A stretch of DNA of 64,000 nt from positions 1,364,001 through 1,428,000 of the forward strand of contig CP028150.1 in NCBI GenBank assembly GCA_003028315.1. The letters are read 5' to 3'. This stretch comes from Neisseria mucosa. Its GTDB lineage: Bacteria > Pseudomonadota > Gammaproteobacteria > Burkholderiales > Neisseriaceae. Of this stretch, positions 61,287-64,000 are shown piece by piece. The translations under genes were made by a program, and so were the position numbers. Position 1 is the stretch's first letter, and each line of letters opens with the position of its first letter. The notes under the pieces were generated by a model. The model saw only the letters and a list, made by a program, of their open reading frames with translations, had not been told where the DNA came from and searched no databases.

Positions 61287-61421
61287 CTCTGATTCCTTTA
61301 AATATAGGTTATTTGCGAAGCAGGCGGTAATGCTACCCCTATTCGGAAAATTTGGATAGATTATTAGGGCATTTAATGATGTCCAAAATCATATAACACG
61401 AACACAAAAAGGCATGAAATT

Positions 61422-62396
61422 ATGGCAGGAAACGGTCAATATCTCGATTGGGCGCGCGAAGTGTTGCACACCGAAGCGGAAGGCTTGCGTGAAATTGCGG
61501 CGGAATTGGATGAAAACTTCGTCCTTGCGGCAGACGCGCTGTTGCACTGCAAAGGCAGGGTCGTCATCACAGGAATGGGCAAGTCGGGACATATCGGGCG
61601 CAAAATAGCGGCGACTATGGCTTCAACCGGCACACCCGCGTTTTTCGTCCATCCTGCGGAAGCGGCACACGGCGACTTGGGTATGATTGTGGACAACGAC
61701 GTCGTCGTCGCAATTTCCAATTCCGGCGAAAGCGACGAAATCGCCGCCATCATCCCTGCGCTCAAACGCAAAAACATTACCCTCATCTGCATTACCGCCC
61801 GCCCCGATTCGACCATGGCGAGCCATGCCGACATCCACATCACCGCGTCAGTTTCCAAAGAAGCCTGCCCGCTGGGACTTGCCCCGACAACCAGCACCAC
61901 CGCCGTCATGGCTTTGGGCGACGCATTGGCAGTTGTCCTTTTGCGCGCACGCGCGTTCACGCCCGACGATTTCGCCTTGAGCCACCCCGCCGGCAGCCTC
62001 GGCAAACGACTGCTTCTACGCGTTGCGGACATCATGCACCAAGACGACGCTCTGCCCGCCGTCCGACTCGGTACGCCCTTAAAAGAAGCCATCGTCAGCA
62101 TGAGCGAAAAAGGCTTGGGTATGCTGGCGGTAACGGACGATCAAGGTCGTCTGAAAGGCGTGTTTACCGACGGCGATTTGCGCCGCCTGTTCCAACAGCG
62201 CGACCGCTTTGACGGGCTGACCGTCGATGAAATCATGCACCCCTCCCCAAAAACCATCCCCGCCGAACGCCTTGCCACCGAAGCCCTCAAAGTCATGCAG
62301 GCAAACCATGTGAACGGGCTTTTGGTAACCGATGCCGACGGCGTGCTGACCGGCGCGCTGAATATGCACGATTTACTGATGGCGCGGATTGTGTAG
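61422..62396 (+). CDS. kdsD: D-arabinose 5-phosphate isomerase (KdsD/KpsF)
   Basis: 324 residues. SIS domain with GRVVITGMGKSGHIGRKIAA and VAISNSGESDEIAAIIPALK, and PLGLAPTTSTTAVMALGDAL; two CBS domains follow (about 205-324: HQDDALPAVRLGTPLKEAIV and DEIMHPSPKTIPAERLATEA). Converts ribulose 5-phosphate to arabinose 5-phosphate for KDO of lipooligosaccharide. An internal DUS lies at 62146-62157. Confidence 0.94.
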   Translation: MAGNGQYLDWAREVLHTEAEGLREIAAELDENFVLAADALLHCKGRVVITGMGKSGHIGRKIAATMASTGTPAFFVHPAEAAHGDLGMIVDNDVVVAISNSGESDEIAAIIPALKRKNITLICITARPDSTMASHADIHITASVSKEACPLGLAPTTSTTAVMALGDALAVVLLRARAFTPDDFALSHPAGSLGKRLLLRVADIMHQDDALPAVRLGTPLKEAIVSMSEKGLGMLAVTDDQGRLKGVFTDGDLRRLFQQRDRFDGLTVDEIMHPSPKTIPAERLATEALKVMQANHVNGLLVTDADGVLTGALNMHDLLMARIV

Positions 62397-62448
62397 TCCA
62401 AGCAGGTCGTCTGAAACCTGATTCAACGTTTTCGGACGACCTTTCCAG

Positions 62449-62454
62449 TATAAT
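62449..62454 (+). promoter_or_regulatory. Probable -10 box of the RsmB-like gene
   Basis: A perfect TATAAT just after the kdsD DUS hairpin (about 62404-62442), 31 bases before ATG 62485. Confidence 0.4.
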
Positions 62455-62484
62455 CCAAGCCTTTCCCCCGATTGCGAACCCACC

Positions 62485-63744
62485 ATGACCTCGATTCAAC
62501 TCGACCATACCGCCAAAGTTCTGGCTGAAATGCTGACTTTCAAACAGCCTGCCGATGCCGTTCTGTCCGCCTACTTCCGCGAACACAAAAAGCTCGGCAG
62601 GCAAGACCGCCACGAAATCGCCGAAACCGCCTTCGCCGCCCTGCGCCATTATCAAAAAATCAGTACCGTCCTGCGCCGCCCGCATGCCCAGCCGCGCAAA
62701 GCCGCGCTTGCCGCGCTCGTTCTCGGCAGAAGCACCAACATCAGCCAAATCAAAGACCTGCTCGACGAAGAAGAAACCGAGTTCCTCAGCAGCCTGAAAG
62801 CACGCAAAACCGAATTTTCAGACGACCTCCATACCGCCGCCGAGTTGCCGCAATGGCTGGTGGAACAACTGCAAAAACATTTTAGCGACGAAGAAATCCT
62901 CGCCTTCGGCCGCAGCATCAACCAAGCCGCGCCGCTCGACATCCGCGTCAACACGCTCAAAGGCAGACGCGACAAAGTGCTGCCACTGCTTCAAACCGAA
63001 AGCCCCGATGCAGAAGCCACGCCCTATTCCCCTTGGGGCATCCGCCTGAAAAACAAAATCGCCCTCAACAAACACGAATTGTTTTTAGACGGCACGCTGG
63101 AAGTCCAAGACGAAGGCAGCCAGCTCCTCGCCCTGCTCGTCGGCGCCAAACGCGGCGAAATCATCGTCGATTTCTGCGCCGGCGCAGGCGGCAAAACCCT
63201 CGCAGTTGGCGCGCAAATGGCAAACAAAGGCAGAATCTACGCCTTCGACATCGCCGAAAAACGCCTTGCCAACCTCAAGCCCCGTATGACCCGCGCCGGA
63301 CTGACCAACATCCACCCCGAACGCATCAGCAGCGAACACGACGGCCGCATCGCACGCTTGACCGGCAAAGCCGACCGCGTTTTGGTCGATGCCCCCTGCT
63401 CCGGCTTAGGCACGCTGCGCCGCAATCCCGACCTCAAATACCGCCAGTCGCCCGAAACCGTCGCCAAACTTTTGGAGCAGCAACACAGCATCCTCGATGC
63501 CGCCGCCAAACTGGTCAAACCGCAAGGCAGGCTGGTTTACGCCACTTGCAGCGTGTTGCCCGAAGAAAACGAAATGCAGGTCGAACGCTTTTTGGAAGAA
63601 CACTTGGAATACGAACTCCTCGACTGCGCCGACCTGCTCGCCGGTTTGAAAATCGATTTGAACACCGGCAAGTACCTGCGCCTCGATTCGGCAAAACACC
63701 AAACCGACGGATTCTTCGCCGCCGTTTTGCAACGCAAGGAATAA
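62485..63744 (+). CDS. RsmB/NOP-family RNA (cytosine-5) methyltransferase
   Basis: 419 residues. N-terminal NusB-like/RNA-binding region (about 1-140), then the SAM-dependent domain: EVQDEGSQLLALLVGAKRGE, VDFCAGAGGKTLAVGAQMAN, motif IV LVDAPCSGLGTLRRNPDLKY and the catalytic Cys in LVYATCSVLPEENEMQ. Both cysteines of m5C methyltransferases are present. The likely target is 16S rRNA, but the exact enzyme (RsmB or a paralogue) is not fixed by sequence alone. An internal DUS is seen. Confidence 0.9.
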   Translation: MTSIQLDHTAKVLAEMLTFKQPADAVLSAYFREHKKLGRQDRHEIAETAFAALRHYQKISTVLRRPHAQPRKAALAALVLGRSTNISQIKDLLDEEETEFLSSLKARKTEFSDDLHTAAELPQWLVEQLQKHFSDEEILAFGRSINQAAPLDIRVNTLKGRRDKVLPLLQTESPDAEATPYSPWGIRLKNKIALNKHELFLDGTLEVQDEGSQLLALLVGAKRGEIIVDFCAGAGGKTLAVGAQMANKGRIYAFDIAEKRLANLKPRMTRAGLTNIHPERISSEHDGRIARLTGKADRVLVDAPCSGLGTLRRNPDLKYRQSPETVAKLLEQQHSILDAAAKLVKPQGRLVYATCSVLPEENEMQVERFLEEHLEYELLDCADLLAGLKIDLNTGKYLRLDSAKHQTDGFFAAVLQRKE

Positions 63745-63770
63745 ATGTTCAAATAAGGCGTCAACACATA

Positions 63771-63802
63771 AAAGGTCGTCTGAAAACCCTTTCAGACGAC
63801 CC
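63771..63802. terminator. Bidirectional DUS terminator before scpB
   Basis: AAAGGTCGTCTGAAA and TTTCAGACGACC, between the + strand stop at 63744 and the - strand stop at 63811. Confidence 0.8.
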
Positions 63803-63810
63803 CTCCCAAT

Positions 63811-64000
63811 TCAGTTGACCAACCTGCCCGAATTTTCAGACTCTTCCGCAGGCCCTTTCTCATCGCCTGTCGGCGGCGTTTCCACCAAATCGGGCAACAC
63901 CAATTCACCCAACTCGGTCAATGGCGGCAGTTCTTCCAAACTGTCCAACTGCAAATCGCTCAAAAATGTTTCCGTCGTCGCCCACAATGCAGGCCGCCCG
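63811..64000 (-). CDS. scpB: ScpB, segregation and condensation protein B (C-terminal part)
   Basis: The minus-strand frame from the window edge reads GRPALWATTETFLSDLQLDS then LEELPPLTELGELVLPDLVE and an acidic tail to a TGA. GRPxLWATTExFL is the typical end of the ScpB winged-helix domain. ScpB works with Smc and ScpA in chromosome segregation. The start lies beyond the window. Confidence 0.85.
   Translation of the reverse strand, partial: GRPALWATTETFLSDLQLDSLEELPPLTELGELVLPDLVETPPTGDEKGPAEESENSGRLVN

Noticed and set aside
1..64000. tRNA, rRNA and riboswitch signals
   Set aside because: I looked in intergenic gaps for clover-leaf or known leader motifs and saw none; covariance-model searches were not possible.

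Overview
The window is a stretch of chromosome from a Neisseria species. The clearest sign is the very dense 12-base DNA uptake sequence (DUS), almost always in the form AGGTCGTCTGAA. That is the dialect reported for the N. mucosa / N. sicca / N. macacae group, whereas N. meningitidis and N. gonorrhoeae use GCCGTCTGAA forms. Correia elements (CREE), dRS3/NIME repeats, a Slam gene, a CNP1 gene and the neisserial order of TCA-cycle genes agree with this. Species assignment from the DUS dialect is inference. I saw no rRNA, tRNA, prophage or CRISPR array.

Layout: 1-4076 holds clpS (cut by the window edge), clpA and a Slam-type outer-membrane gene. A 1247-bp IS3-family element (4323-5569) follows, then a zinc/manganese ABC permease and ATPase with a tiny coupled membrane ORF (5614-7416) and a porin (7845-8828). 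From 9143 to 16660 lies an oligopeptide system: oppA, aminopeptidase P, oppB, oppC and a fused oppD-oppF. A repeat-rich interval contains an IS630-type element inserted inside a Correia element (17041-18050). Three small envelope/stress genes of the yqjD-yqjE type follow.

From 33595 down to 19552 the minus strand carries almost a complete set of TCA-cycle genes: sdhC, sdhD, sdhA, sdhB, sdhE, gltA, sucA, sucB, lpdA, sucC, sucD, with two small membrane-associated genes interposed. Citrate synthase, 2-oxoglutarate dehydrogenase, succinyl-CoA synthetase and succinate dehydrogenase with its flavinylation factor are therefore encoded together. Upstream lies an AT-rich segment with sodC, whose terminator is built from Haemophilus uptake sequences, a sign of intergeneric transfer.

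From 35 to 64 kb are mainly housekeeping genes: cysK, dapF, a TetR regulator, murB, norM, glnB, purL, an HNH nuclease, pyrC, tusA, a CNP1 protein, tatD, a PilZ protein, holB, rdgB, hemW, ridA, apaH, a YwqG-like protein, tal, kdsD, an RsmB-like methyltransferase and the end of scpB. A second copy of the IS3 element (58956-60202) lies in inverted orientation to the first, about 53 kb away.

No large undescribed multi-gene system is evident. The most interesting items are: (1) a 32-residue membrane ORF fused by an ATGA stop/start to the metal-transport ATPase gene, behind a Zur-like box; (2) nested and paired mobile elements (IS630 in a CREE, IS3 inside a DUS hairpin, an inverted IS3 pair); (3) patches of foreign DNA marked by other uptake-sequence dialects or base composition (sodC, purL, 54.5-55.1 kb); and (4) a family of short GTGGGC/GCCCAC hairpin repeats scattered among DUS copies.
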